Notes under the pieces: generated by a model
Databases searched by the model: none
Seen by the model: only the letters and a program-made list of their open reading frames with translations
What the model was told of the DNA's origin: nothing
Shown here: one piece after another, positions 22,800-33,261 of the stretch
How the letters are laid out: each line of letters opens with the position of its first letter
How positions within the stretch are numbered: position 1 is the first letter of the stretch
Source of the DNA: Plantago ovata
Lineage: Eukaryota > Streptophyta > Magnoliopsida > Lamiales > Plantaginaceae
Length of the DNA: 64,000 nucleotides
NCBI GenBank assembly: GCA_028274465.1
Contig: CM051457.1
Location: forward strand, 48,144,362 to 48,208,361
Reading direction: 5' to 3'
Program-made: the position numbers and the translations under genes

Positions 22800-23650
22800 G
22801 TACTATACTAAGGGTAGGGAGTATTCCCGTATGATTGCTGTGAAGAACCATGTCAAGGAAGGTGATCTCGCTAGATGTGCGTTTGAGCCAAGGGGTTTGG
22901 CAACAACGTCGTGGATTATCCGAGAGGAGGAGTTAGAATACACCTGGAGTAAGGACTCCTATGCCTATTCATACACCACCGAAGGGTCAGAAACCACTAT
23001 TATGTCAGCACTCCATCACGAGGACTGCAGAGTTCGAGTGAACAGGAAGGCACCGAGACATTCTAGCAGCGACGGATTTGATCTTGAGTTCGCAGTTGCT
23101 AGAAGGTTCCGAAGCGCTAGCTTGGTTCCAAACGTAACGACATGGGTACACAGTCCCTCGTTGGGGCACCCCTTGCCTGCCTCTAAAGTGAGCATCATAT
23201 TGACATTGGTCGGAGCAACAGTGGATAAAGTGGTCAAAATTGGAGAAAAAGGTAGAAGACTTCTGAGTGTCCGAACAGCTTACTGTAACCTTCTCGAGGT
23301 GTAAATCATTGGAGGGGGAGGTCCCGATACCACTGCCCTTTCCCCTTCAACAGTTCACATCCTAATGAAGGGCTACAGGATGGAGAATTCCATAACAGCG
23401 GCGGCTAATCTTGAGAATTCTACCTGCCACTGCAACTCTACTGGCGATGATGATGATGACAGTAGTGACAATGAAGGCCATACGGGCAATGATGACTCTG
23501 ATAGAGGAGTTGATCCTAACCGGCCTAAAAATGGAACTACCGCAACCATCAGAAGACCTGATGTCACACTATGAAACTCACAGAGGAGGCCCAATAAATC
23601 ACAAGCAGCATACTCAGCCGACCGAGGCCAAACCATGGGGTAACATCTAG
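22800..23650 (+). pseudogene. E4 3' ORF remnant
   Basis: Occupies the place of the E2 3' ORF. Its end still aligns with E2 in layout: a CCCTTTCCCCTTC stretch, an acidic Asp-rich run (TGDDDDDSSDNEGHTGNDD), then a shared tail of about 60 bp before the untranslated region. The front part is not recognisably the E2 domain; a 174-residue frame here has no family I know. It is best read as a decayed or replaced cargo ORF. Function unknown. Confidence 0.5.
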
Positions 23651-25155
23651 TATCACATCTTATTTCCTCATTTTCTTACTGCTAGGGACTAGCGTTAATT
23701 TCATGAGGGGGGATGGGATTTAAGTGATCTGATGTTGTTAGTTTGGAGGTTGGAATTGGTAGGATGAGAATAGTACCTCGCATGCTTTATTTGTCTGCAT
23801 TTGCATTTGCACGTTTACTGCTTTCTTAGATTTTTTAGGTTGCATTCACTACATTCATCCTAGGATAGTCTTGCATGTTTTATATGGAGTTTATTGCCGA
23901 ATTGTTTGAACTTTTTTATTGGGTAGATCAACTAGCTATGCCATTAATCGTATGCTTCGTCTCTATGAATTTGTTTGAGGATTTTCTCGCTTGACTTGTC
24001 ACATTTATGTATTGCACTTAGTTGAGCTAGGTAGTCTCGACATCACTTAGTGGTGTTTTCTCTACTGCGGTTCACGAAGGCCTTTATAATAGGATGATGC
24101 ATGTTAGGGTCTTATGGTTGTTTTCCCGAGTAATTATGTACCTAAGAGGCAACAAGTCTTCACCATGCTTTGAGATTGCTAAATGCCTAGGAAGGAGGTA
24201 GTGTGAGGTTGTGTGATCCTTTGTTTATAACCTATTCTTCCGAATAGGTTTGGGGAGAGGGTTACACCATGATTAGACTTGTTTCTGTTTTTCGGCATTT
24301 CGTATCGTGAGTTTATTTTTCCTTTTCCGTAATTTTGTACTCCAACCTATTCTTTCGAATAGGTTTGGGGAAGTCGTGTGAGTCTTTTTGTTTCTCTTTT
24401 TGTTATGCTACTGCTGGCTAGAAAAAAATCGAAAAAAAAGAAAGACAAAATTCCAGAAAAAAAGAGAAAAAGAAAAAAAGAATCTGGAAAGAAAAAAAAG
24501 AAAAAAGAAGACCCCAAAAAAAGCAAAGAAGGGTCCAAAAAATAAAGCCAAATAGCAGTTTAGCAAAGTTTGAGTCTTTTTCATTTTTCGTATTGTTCGT
24601 AATCGTGTTTTTCTATTTTTCTATCTTTTTCGCCTTAAGTGTCATCTGTTCTAGACCACCCTCGTCCTGCCATTCAGGAAGTGGTGAATAGCTTAAGACT
24701 TTATTTGAGAGATGGGTAGAATAGGGGAGTGTTATCTTTTATAGGGAACCCTCCTTCGTTTGATGAGAGCCAGTACTGGTTTGACCTCTTTTGAGGGAAA
24801 GTCTTAACATGGTGGAACAGCAGTAAGTCCTCAGTTTCATAAGCACGGGGCAACCATTCGTATCTTAGCATGCATCATTACGTCGTCACTGACTAGGTCC
24901 AGGTAGAGAATGTTACGAGAGATTATGTTGTCTTGACATAAGTGCTTATGTGGATGTGTATAAGTCAATCGAGGTATTCTTCAACCTATATTCATGCTTT
25001 GATTCATATGGTTTTTGTTCATATGTTATTTGGTAGATTCAGTAATTTAGTTCATATTATTTGGCATGAAACTCCATTTTTGAGTCTTGCATGCTTTTTG
25101 TATTAGAGTCTAGCTTAGTTGCTTGAGGACAAGCAAAGGTTCGGTTTGGGGAGTT
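23651..25155 (+). other. E4 3' untranslated region and PPT
   Basis: No gene. It holds hairpins at 24229-24250 and 24344-24365 (AACCTATTC arms), each followed by TTTGGGGA, then an A/G-only tract at about 24420-24540 ending in a GACCCC...GGGTCC stem, and conserved untranslated DNA up to the PPT GGTTCGGTTTGGGGAGT beside the 3' LTR. Confidence 0.87.
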
Positions 25156-26423
25156 TGATGAATGTGTATTTTACACTTTCATTCGAGTCTTTTTCACCTA
25201 TTTTAGCTATCCTCTATGTTAATTTAGCTATATTTTAGTACATTTTATTAGAATAGTGTCACGTTTCCCTTTAGATTTTATTTTACAGGTTTTGGTTGAA
25301 ATTTGGAGATTTACGGGCAATTATATTGAAGTCTACAAAGAATTGGTGTTCCAGAAGCACATTTGGAGTATCTGAAGGTTTCCGGATAGGATTTGGAGTC
25401 TAGGGGCCGAATCTGGAGGTTAGAAGGCTACTAGAAGTCATAAACCGAGTCCGAAAAGGTGAAGAAATCCAAAACCGCGTCGAAAACGCGAAAATTTCGC
25501 GTTTACACTGGGGGGCGAACCGCCCCGTGTCTCGGGCGAACCGCCCCAGAGATATTTCGGGCCTATATATAGTTGCGAGTTTCCTCTCCGAAAATCATAT
25601 CTTTCCAAGCCTACTTTCTCACCTCTCTCTGTAGTTTTAGGTAGGAACTTCCCGGGGCCTGTTCTGGGAGTTCCATAGCTTAGGGGATACTTTCTCATAG
25701 CAGATTGGAGCACGTAGGATCGCAATCATCCGGAGATTGACAACCTTCGGTAACTTTGTATCTTACAACTTTTATCTACTTATTTTATATTCTTTCAATA
25801 TGTTTTCTTCTATGATTGCTATTGATTGCATGCACATTATGAGTAGCTAAATTTATCGTTGGTGGTAGTATGTGAATTCTTAGCGAGGGAAGATAATCAT
25901 GCTAATGGCTATATCGCGCATTATACTCCGTGTCATTGCTTTATTTCGTTGATGAGTTGAACACCAAAATTCTCGTATGTTGTATTGATCATTATGCACA
26001 CTAGGACACTTGTCGGCCAACCAGACCAAATTATCTTCGTAGTGTTGAATGATTACGGAACACAATAGGACGTTAGTTGTTGACAGGTCAGACCCATATT
26101 ATCTTCGTAGTGCACAATACTTACAACAGGACCCAAGATTCATTCAAAGATCTCTATGCAAGATCGAGGAATTTATGCATGATTATCGACCCAGTATGTT
26201 AAGAAGGACCATACTATCACCAACCTCCATTATCTGCTTGAAAACCCCTATTGCTTTCTATCTGCTGTTTTATATTCTCTTGATTAAATAGATAAAGCTA
26301 GTTATAGTCCTGAGAGAACGACACTCGAGTCATTCTACTACTACACTACGGTTTTCGTTGTAGTTGTGGATTGCCTTTGGCTAATTACAAATTTATTTGA
26401 TTGAACCCTGACAATGTTCATCA
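25156..26423 (+). repeat. E4 3' LTR
   Basis: 1268 bp, about 98.7% identical by eye to 18227-19492. It ends TGTTCATCA and is followed by the duplicated ccttc and the rest of the E3 5' LTR. Confidence 0.95.
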
Positions 26424-26428
26424 CCTTC

Positions 26429-26695
26429 TAACCTCCAGATTCGACCCCTAGACTCCAAATCCTATCAGGAAACCTTCAGATACTCCAAATAGGCTTCCGG
26501 AACACCAATTCCTTGTCAACTTCAATATAATTGCCCCGAAATCTTCGAATTTCAACCAAAACCTGTAAAATAAAATCTAAAGGGAAACGTGACACTATTC
26601 TAATAAAATGCATTAGAATATAGCTAAATTAACATAGAGGATAGCTAAAATTGATGAAAAAGACTAGAATGAAAGTGTAAAATACACATTCATCA
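26429..26695 (-). repeat. E3 5' LTR, second part
   Basis: Continues the LTR interrupted at 18226 (CTAACCTCCAGATTCGACCC onward) and ends CACATTCATCA. It is followed by acaga, the right target-site copy of E3, and then by E2 sequence. Confidence 0.92.
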
Positions 26696-27349
26696 ACAGA
26701 CATCGGATCGACATCGGGCACATCATGTATGAAGAGTATGAGCGCCACTAGGAAAAGAAGAAGAAGCCCTTCATCTTTCCGAGCTTCATCACTGCCTACT
26801 GCAAATATCATGGGGTCGAGGACATTGACGAGGGGGATTGCGAGGTCGCTGCCCTTTCACCCTCGACTATTGAGGTGCAACTTGCTAGGTATCAGATGAA
26901 GAACCCCACGGCTGCCGCTGCTGATGTGGAAGCACCCTTCCAGCCGAGCGATTCCGATAATGAGAATGATTATGAGGATGCTATGGAGCCTGATGATGGC
27001 CAAGCCCCTATCCCGGATATTCCATTTGTCCATAGAGCACTGCATGCACCGCCTGGAGCACCATAGGGGTCTAGAGGATTTGACTTCTCTGAATTCCGGG
27101 CCTACCTCGACGATCGTTTCGATAGAGTTGATGCCAGTACCGCGGCACTGCGACAGGACCTCGACGGGCACATTGCCCAACGCAACCGCGATTGGGAGAC
27201 ATTCGAGGAGCATCGCCGAGAGGATAGGCAACAAAGATGGGAGCAGCAACAGCTCATCCAGCAGCAACAAGAGGCTCTACAGCAGTCCAACGATCTCCTG
27301 TCTGACATGTGGAGGGACTTTTATGGGGATTACCATCCCGATGATTAGT
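26696..27349 (+). pseudogene. E2 3' ORF, last part
   Basis: Plus-strand continuation of the E2 3' ORF after E3. It shows an acidic stretch (PFQPSDSDNENDYEDAMEPD), and then a Gln/Arg-rich, probably coiled-coil tail (RREDRQQRWEQQQLIQQQQE) ending near DMWRDFYGDYHPDD. No membrane span or signal peptide is visible, so an envelope function is not supported by this sequence. The ORF is broken. Function unknown. Confidence 0.65.
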
Positions 27350-28905
27350 CTTTTCACATGTCCACTCTCAGCCAACCGAGGCCAAATCGTTCGGTAACAT
27401 CTAGTATCAATTCTTATTACTCATTCTCTTTTGCTAGGGGCTAGCTTAAGAATCATAAGGGGGATGGGATGTGAACCGCGATGTTAAGTATTGTTTGGCT
27501 TTGTGTTGATTAGTATCTTGTTCTTTGTTTGCATTTTCATTTGCACGTTTACCGCTTTCTTAGTTTTTTTAGGTTGCATTCACTGCATTCATCGTAGGAT
27601 AGTCTTGCATGTTTTATATGGAGTTTATTGCCGAATTTTTTGAACTTTTTTATTGGGTAGATTAACTAACTATGCCATTAATAATATGCTTCATCTCTAT
27701 GAATTTGTTTGAGGTTTTTCTCGCTTGGCTTGTCATATTTATTTATTGCTCTTAGTTAAGCTTGGTAGTCTCGACATCACTCAGTGGTGTTTTCTCTACT
27801 GCGGTTCACGAAGGCCTTTATAATAGGATGATGCATGTTAGGGTCTTATGGTTGTTTTCCCGAGTAATTATGTACCTAAGAGGCAACAATTCTTCACCAT
27901 GCTTTGAGATTGCTAAATGCCTAGGAAGGAGGTAGTGTGAGGTTGTGTGATCCTTTGTTTGTAACCTATTCTTCCGAATAGATTTGGGGAGAGGGTTACA
28001 CCATCATTAGACTTGTTTTTCGTTTTTCATTTCCGTATTGAGAGTTTATTTTTCCTTTCTCGTAAATTTTGTACTCCAGCCTATTCTTTCGAATAGGTTT
28101 GGGGAAGTCATTTGTGAGTCATTTTGTTTCTCTTTTCGTTGTGCTACTGCTGGCTAAAAAAAAATCGAAAAAAAAGGAAGAAAAATTCCAGGAAAAAAGA
28201 AAAAAAAAAAAAAGAAACTGAAAAAAAAAAAAAAAAAGGAGAAAAAAAGGAAAGACCCCAAAAAAGCAAAGAAGGGTCCAAAAAAAGAAGGCCAAATAGC
28301 AGTTTAGCAAAGTGTTGTGTCTCATTTTCCAATTCTTGTAATATTCGTAATCGTGTTGTAATTTTCTATTTTTTGTCTTTTGTTTTTGAAGTGTCATCTG
28401 TTCTAGACCACCCTCGTCCTGCCATTCAGGAAGTGGTAAATAGCTTAAGACTTTACTTGAGAGATGGGTAGAATAGGGGAGTGTTATCTTTTATAGGGAA
28501 CCCTCCTTCGTTTGATGAGAGCCAGTACTGGTTCGACCTCTTTGAGGAAAAGTCTTAACTTGGTGAACAACAGTAAGTCCTCAGTTTCATAGGCACGGGA
28601 CAACCATTCGTATCTTAACATGTTTCATTACGTCGTCACTGACTAGGTCCAGGTAGAGAATGTTACGAGAGGCTATCTTGTCTTAACGTAAGTGCTTATG
28701 TGGATGTGTATGAGTCAATCGAGGCAATCTTCAACCTATAATCATGTTTTGATTTATATGGTTTTTGTTCATATGTTTTTTGATAGATTCAGTAGATTAG
28801 TTCATTTTATTTGGCATGAGACTCCATTTTATGTGTTGCATTGTTTTTTGCATTAGAGTCTAGCTTAGTTGCTTGAGGACAAGCAAAGGTTCGGTTTGGG
28901 GAGTT
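27350..28905 (+). other. E2 3' untranslated region and PPT
   Basis: Same layout as E4: hairpins at 27963-27984 and 28077-28098, an A/G-only tract at about 28158-28290 with a GACCCC/GGGTCC stem, and the PPT GGTTCGGTTTGGGGAGT before the LTR. No gene. Long Phe-rich or Lys-rich frames here are translations of the A/G tract. Confidence 0.87.
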
Positions 28906-30166
28906 TGATGAATGTGTATTTTACACTTTCATTTGAGTCTTTTTCACCTATTTTAGCTATCCTCTATGTTAATTTAGCTATATTTTAGTGCATTTTATTA
29001 GAATATTGTCACGTTTCCCTTTAGTTTTTATTTTAAAGGTTTTGGTTGAAAAACGAGGATTTCCGGGCAATTATATTGAAGTTGACAAGGAATTGGTGTT
29101 CCAGAAGCCTAATTGGAGTATCTGAAGGTTTCCAGATAGGATTTGAAGTCTAGGGGTCGAATCTGGAGGTTAGAAGGCCACTAGAAGTCAGAAACCGAGT
29201 CCGAAAAGGGGAAGAAATCCAAAAACGCGTCGAAAACGCGTAAATTCTCGAAAAATACTCCCGGGCGAATCGCCCGGGATGTGGGGCGAATCGCCCCACA
29301 CCAGGCGACTCGCCCGGTGTGTGGGGCGAGCCCTTCGCCCCACACTATTTCGAGGCCTATATATAGTTGCTCAGTTTTTCTCCGAATTTCATACTTTTCC
29401 AGACCTATTCTCTCACCTTTCTCTGTAGTTTTAGGTAGGAACTTCCCAGATCCTGTTCTGGGGGTTCATAGCTTAGGAGATACTTTTTCATAGCAGTTTG
29501 GAGCTTGTAAGATCGCGATTCTTTGGAGACTGACAACCTTCGGTAACATTGTATCTTACAGTTTTTCTACTTATTTTTATATATCTTTCAACATGTTTTC
29601 TTCTATGATTTCTGTTGATTGCATGACAACTATGAGTAGCTAAATTTCTCGTTGGTGATAGTATGTGATTTCTTAGCGAAGGGTTGATAATTATGCTAAT
29701 GGCTATATCGCGCATTATACTCCGTGTTATTGCTTTATTTCTTTAATCTCTCTAAATCTATATCTTCGTATTGTTGATTAATTATTGCACACAATTGGAC
29801 AATTCATTGGTCTTCGACCTATCCAAATCTATATCTTCGTAGTGTTTGATAATTACAACAGGACAATTCATTGATCAAAGATCTCCATGCAAAACCGAGG
29901 AATTTATGCATGGTTATTAACCCGTTATGCTTTGAAGGACCATACTATCACCAATTTCCATTATCTGTTAAGAAAAACCTTTGCTAAACCGTATGCTGTT
30001 TTTATATTCTAAATTAGATTAGATAAAGCTAGTTATAGTCCTTAGAGATCGACACTCGAGGTTATTCTACTGCTACACTACGGTTTTCGTTGTAGTTGTG
30101 AATTGCCTTTGGCTAAATAACAAATTTATTTGATAATCCGGAATTGACAATCCCGCGCGATCATCA
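28906..30166 (+). repeat. E2 3' LTR
   Basis: 1261 bp, TGATGAATGTG to CGATCATCA. The GC palindrome array at about 29262-29343 uses GATTCGCC and GACTCGCC arms rather than GAACCGCC. TATA box near 29358. It is more diverged from E1, E3 and E4 LTRs than they are from each other, in keeping with E2 being the oldest host of the stack. The 5' LTR lies outside the window. Confidence 0.92.
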
Positions 30167-30547
30167 GCTTTGGAAGCTCCTGACAGCTCGATTTCGAGCT
30201 TCCATGGAGCTTTGTTCGAGCTTCCATGGAAGTGTGGAAGCTCTTCCATGTTTATATTTTTTCTTAATTTTTTTTAGTTCGGGACAGATTTGATATAATT
30301 ATCAGATATTGTAATTCAGTCCCACATACTTCATTTTGTGTGTATGGCAAAGTATGTGTGGTTTATATGAAAGAAGTTAAACTTGAGGGACTACAAATAA
30401 GGGGGGCCATAGGGGGACAAAAATGGTTTCATTTCAGTCCAAAAAGTAAGGTAAAATGCAATATTTTCTGAATTTAGTAACCCAACGTTTGGTGAAGGGG
30501 GGAATGCAAGTAAAGGTGACAAACTTGGGGGAAATGTAATAACTCCC
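30167..30547. mobile_element. Right arm of a Mutator-like element cut by E2
   Basis: Begins with palindromes built on GAGCTTCCATGGAAG and ends in a subterminal stretch whose complement starts GGGAGTTATTACATTTCCCC. That end resembles the terminal GGGCTTCTTACATATACTAC of the better-preserved element at 32331. The left arm would lie on the far side of E2, outside the window. No transposase. The assignment rests on end similarity only. Confidence 0.45.
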
Positions 30548-30959
30548 TTATATAATCAGTGGGGGAGGAATCTAATGATAAGATATAGTTTGTGTTTCCT
30601 TTACTAGTTTCCTTTACCGATCTTAGACAGACTAGGAACGAGGTACTAACCCCCCTCCCATCCAGTCTCTTTCAGGTACGAAGAAGCTACATGAAGATTA
30701 CCTATATATCAGAGGAAGACTATATGAAGAAGTCCCAAGTAGTTTCATTTGACGGTTTACGAAAAAGCTACATGAAGATTACCTATATATCAGAGGAAGA
30801 CTATATGAAGAAGTCCTAAGTAGTTTCCTTTGACGGTTTAGTACGAACTTAAGAGAAAGCACGAACTACCCTTCAACACACACATTTACATGATCCAACA
30901 TCAATTTAATAACAGTAATTCCAGAGAAACATGTTATGTTTTTCACTTATGTCTCCTAT
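30548..30959. other. Intergenic stretch with 91-bp tandem duplication
   Basis: The word AGCTACATGAAGATTACC recurs at 30685 and 30776, 91 bp apart, within two nearly identical units (about 30680-30850). They form a short repeat-coded frame containing YMKITYISEEDYMKKS twice. No family is recognised and it is probably not a gene. Confidence 0.7.
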
Positions 30960-30969
30960 AACAATCCAG

Positions 30970-31195
30970 CTACTTTGATCTCTCTGGTTTTTTTGCAGTG
31001 TAGCAAGTCTTTGAGCTTGTCGAAGTCGCTTCTCTCTCACTTGATTGTTAGATTTTTTCCCCCTAGTGTACGCCAACCTAGCATATTCTTGACACATGTT
31101 TCATTGAGTATCTTCTCATACCGTTTCAGGCATTGAGAAGGAGTATGCCCGATCATTGGGGCAACCATTCTCCACTGCGCAGACACTGTCATTAT
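30970..31195 (-). pseudogene. CDC5-like (Myb/SANT, spliceosome NTC) gene fragment
   Basis: Minus-strand frames give QWRMVAPMIGHTPSQCLKRY followed shortly, in another frame, by YARLAYTRGKKSNNQVREKR and LRQAQRLATLQK. From memory, plant CDC5 has [20 protein letters not shown] at the end of its second Myb repeat and ARARLANTRGKKAKRKAREK with ARRLASLQK about 45 residues later. The order and wording fit, but the stretch between is missing and the frame shifts. CDC5 is a core protein of the Prp19/MAC complex in pre-mRNA splicing. This is a dead fragment without flanking exons, probably a duplicated or captured piece. Confidence 0.7.
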
Positions 31196-31391
31196 TATAT
31201 TTATAATCCGTACACAAAAGGCCTGTTTCAAAACGAATCAACCTACTATCGTGGACAGAAGAAAAGGAAATAATATAAATGGAGCTTAAGCTGCTGAGAT
31301 GGCGGATAGAAGCTGCTGAAACTATCACAGCCCCACTTGATGTAGCTCTTCTCTCTCAATAACGGCTCCAACAATTTACCCTACTTGTCAT

Positions 31392-32283
31392 CAGTGTTTT
31401 AAAAGGTGTAGGGCGTTAGGCGGGGCGTAATACGTGCCTTGAGGCGAGGCGTATGTCCTGAAGCACGGGGCGTATGCTTCATAAATATCTCCAATTAATT
31501 ATTTTAAAAATATAATTTTATAAGTTAGTAGACAAAATCACAACATAAATCATGAATTGTGAGTAGAAAGTTAAAAAAAATATTTCCAAAACAATAGAAA
31601 TAGAAGTCAAAAGAGTAAACAATGAATAAAAATGCTTAGATAACAGATTTATAAGTGTATGTTTTACGTTTGAATCTGCATAACATATGTTACCCAACAT
31701 TAAATTACATATATACTTCAACTATATTTCAATTTTACTTGTCAGTTTATTTAATATAATACAGTATTACGTTATATAATTTTTATTGCATATAAGAAAT
31801 ATGTCATCCTCATTAGGTAAAGAATAAATCTTCAGCAATAATAAATTAATTCTAAAAAAATTTGTAAACTAGAGATGACATCATTCAAAATCTTCAATTT
31901 TTTATATTATAAATATTTATTTTGGATAAAACGTCGTATTTTAATGTTACATATTCATGTAAAACCAAATGTGTGAACTTTTATTAAAAATTTAAATGTT
32001 CTAAACATAAAATATTTAAAAAATAAGAAGAAGATATATTATTCTATTCAAATTTAAGATTTAAACTATCTTTTCATAAGGAAAAATAGCAGAACTTCAA
32101 AGGCGTATGCCTCGCTCCTTGGGGCGTAAAAGGCATATGCCTCCGCCACCAGGACGTAAAAGGCGTACGCCCCGGCCACCGAGGCGTACGCCTCACAACA
32201 CTTACGCCTCATACAAGTGCCTCGGGGCGTTTTAGGTGTAAAATACCCTGAGGCGCGTCCCAGGACTGCCTTTTAAAACACTG
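31392..32283. mobile_element. Non-autonomous hAT element
   Basis: 892 bp with terminal inverted repeats CAGTGTTTTAAAAGG at both ends and a perfect 8-bp duplication cttgtcat (31384-31391 and 32284-32291), the size typical of hAT. Both subterminal regions are rich in GGCGTA/TACGCC words, while the middle is AT-rich with no transposase frame. It would depend on a hAT transposase supplied in trans. Confidence 0.92.
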
Positions 32284-32330
32284 CTTGTCATAAGCTCATA
32301 ATCATAGTAGCCAACACTAATTTATAAAAA

Positions 32331-33251
32331 GGGCTTCTTACATATACTACCCTTGTTAGTTCGTTTTATTACAGATAGACCCTCTTTAGCCAAACAATTA
32401 CATCCAACAACCTTGTTAGATAAATTTAATTACACCTAAACCCACGAATTTGACTTTTGGCGAATTAAATCAATGTAAAGACATTTTTACCCTTGGTCAA
32501 ATATTGAATTCTGACTTTGACCAAACAACTCCAATTTTCATTAATTACACATTAGTCAAATTGGTTTAATTTTACCAATTTGGCAATTAATAATTCAACG
32601 TAAAGCATATAACTTCTTTAAATTCCAAATTTGTCCCAAATTTTATTGCAACTAAGCCCTAATAAATTTTTTATTTTAAAATATCACTCAAACAAATTAA
32701 AAAAATATATAAAAAAAGAAAAAACAGCAAATCGGAGCTGCACAACTCCGATTTGCTCTGCCGCCACAGCTCCGATCAAATCGGAGCTGTGCAGCTCCGA
32801 TGTGATCGGAGCAGGTAACAGCACCGATCAGATCAGAGCTGTGCAACTCCGATCTGATCAGAGCTAGTCACACCTCCGATCGATCGGAGATGTAAAGCTC
32901 CTATCAAATCGGAGCAGCACTGCTCCGATTGATCGGAGCAAGTCACAACTCCGATCAATCGGAGCTGTACAGCTCGACTGACCGGAGCTCCGGCCACTGT
33001 TCTGAAGAAGGGAAGAGGAAAGAAAAAAGAAAAGAAGGAAGAAGAAAGAACAAGGAAGGAAGAGGAATGAAATAAAAAAGGAGAAACAAAGGGCCTAGTT
33101 GCAATAAAAATGCTAAGGCAATGTTTGGTCTAAATTTCCATTTAGTTTGGTCAATGGAAGAAATTGATTTTGGACAAATATGTAATAGACTGACTAAGAG
33201 GGGGTTAGACGTAATTAGAGTGTCTAGTAGGGATATTGGATGTAAAATTCC
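32331..33251. mobile_element. Non-autonomous Mutator-like element
   Basis: 921 bp with imperfect terminal inverted repeats (left GGGCTTCTTACATATACTAC; complement of right GGAATTTTACATCCAATATC), similarity continuing inward for about 90 bp. It is flanked by a direct repeat tttataaaaa (32321-32330 and 33252-33261). A 9- to 10-bp duplication and long TIRs fit Mutator-like elements. No transposase frame. The interior carries a palindrome array. Confidence 0.75.
32728..32992. repeat. Array of ATCGGAGC/GCTCCGAT palindromes
   Basis: About eight to ten copies of ATCGGAGCTG and its complement alternate as small hairpins, with variable joining words such as GTGCA, GATCA and AGTCAC. The array lies inside the Mutator-like element. 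A 78-residue frame across it is a by-product. Confidence 0.9.
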
Positions 33252-33261
33252 TTTATAAAAA

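Larger units (their letters stand above)
18227..26423 (+). mobile_element. E4: non-autonomous Athila-type element with gag-protease and 3' ORF remnant
   Basis: An 8.2-kb element on the plus strand with both LTRs (18227-19492 and 25156-26423) and a perfect 5-bp duplication ccttc (18222-18226, 26424-26428) in the E3 LTR. By eye the two LTRs differ at about 16 substitutions and 2 small indels in roughly 1266 bp (about 1.3%), which gives near 0.5 million years at 1.3e-8 per site per year. It is the most recent insertion in this stack. It has a PBS, gag-protease, hairpins, an intron-like spacer, a 3' ORF remnant and a PPT, but no pol. The coding parts are broken a few times. Confidence 0.93.
12390..26695 (-). 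mobile_element. E3: non-autonomous Athila-type element (gag-protease only), holding E4
   Basis: Minus-strand element of about 6.1 kb once E4 is subtracted. Its LTRs are 12390-13697 and 17193-18226 plus 26429-26695, and its flanks gcaga (12385-12389) and acaga (26696-26700) form a target-site duplication with one mismatch. It sits in the E2 3' ORF. Inside are a PBS, one long gag-protease frame, and a 3' untranslated region ending in the PPT. No RT, RNase H or integrase is present, so movement would need enzymes from a gag-pol relative such as E1 or E7. The coding frame looks whole. Confidence 0.9.

Noticed and set aside
28119-28471. Lys-rich and Phe-rich frames on both strands
   Set aside because: They are translations of the A/G-only tract in the E2 3' untranslated region. 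The same applies near 2570-2680, 14207-14422 and 24347-24538.
32631-32867. A 78-residue frame in the Mutator-like element
   Set aside because: It is the translation of the palindrome array and has no independent support.
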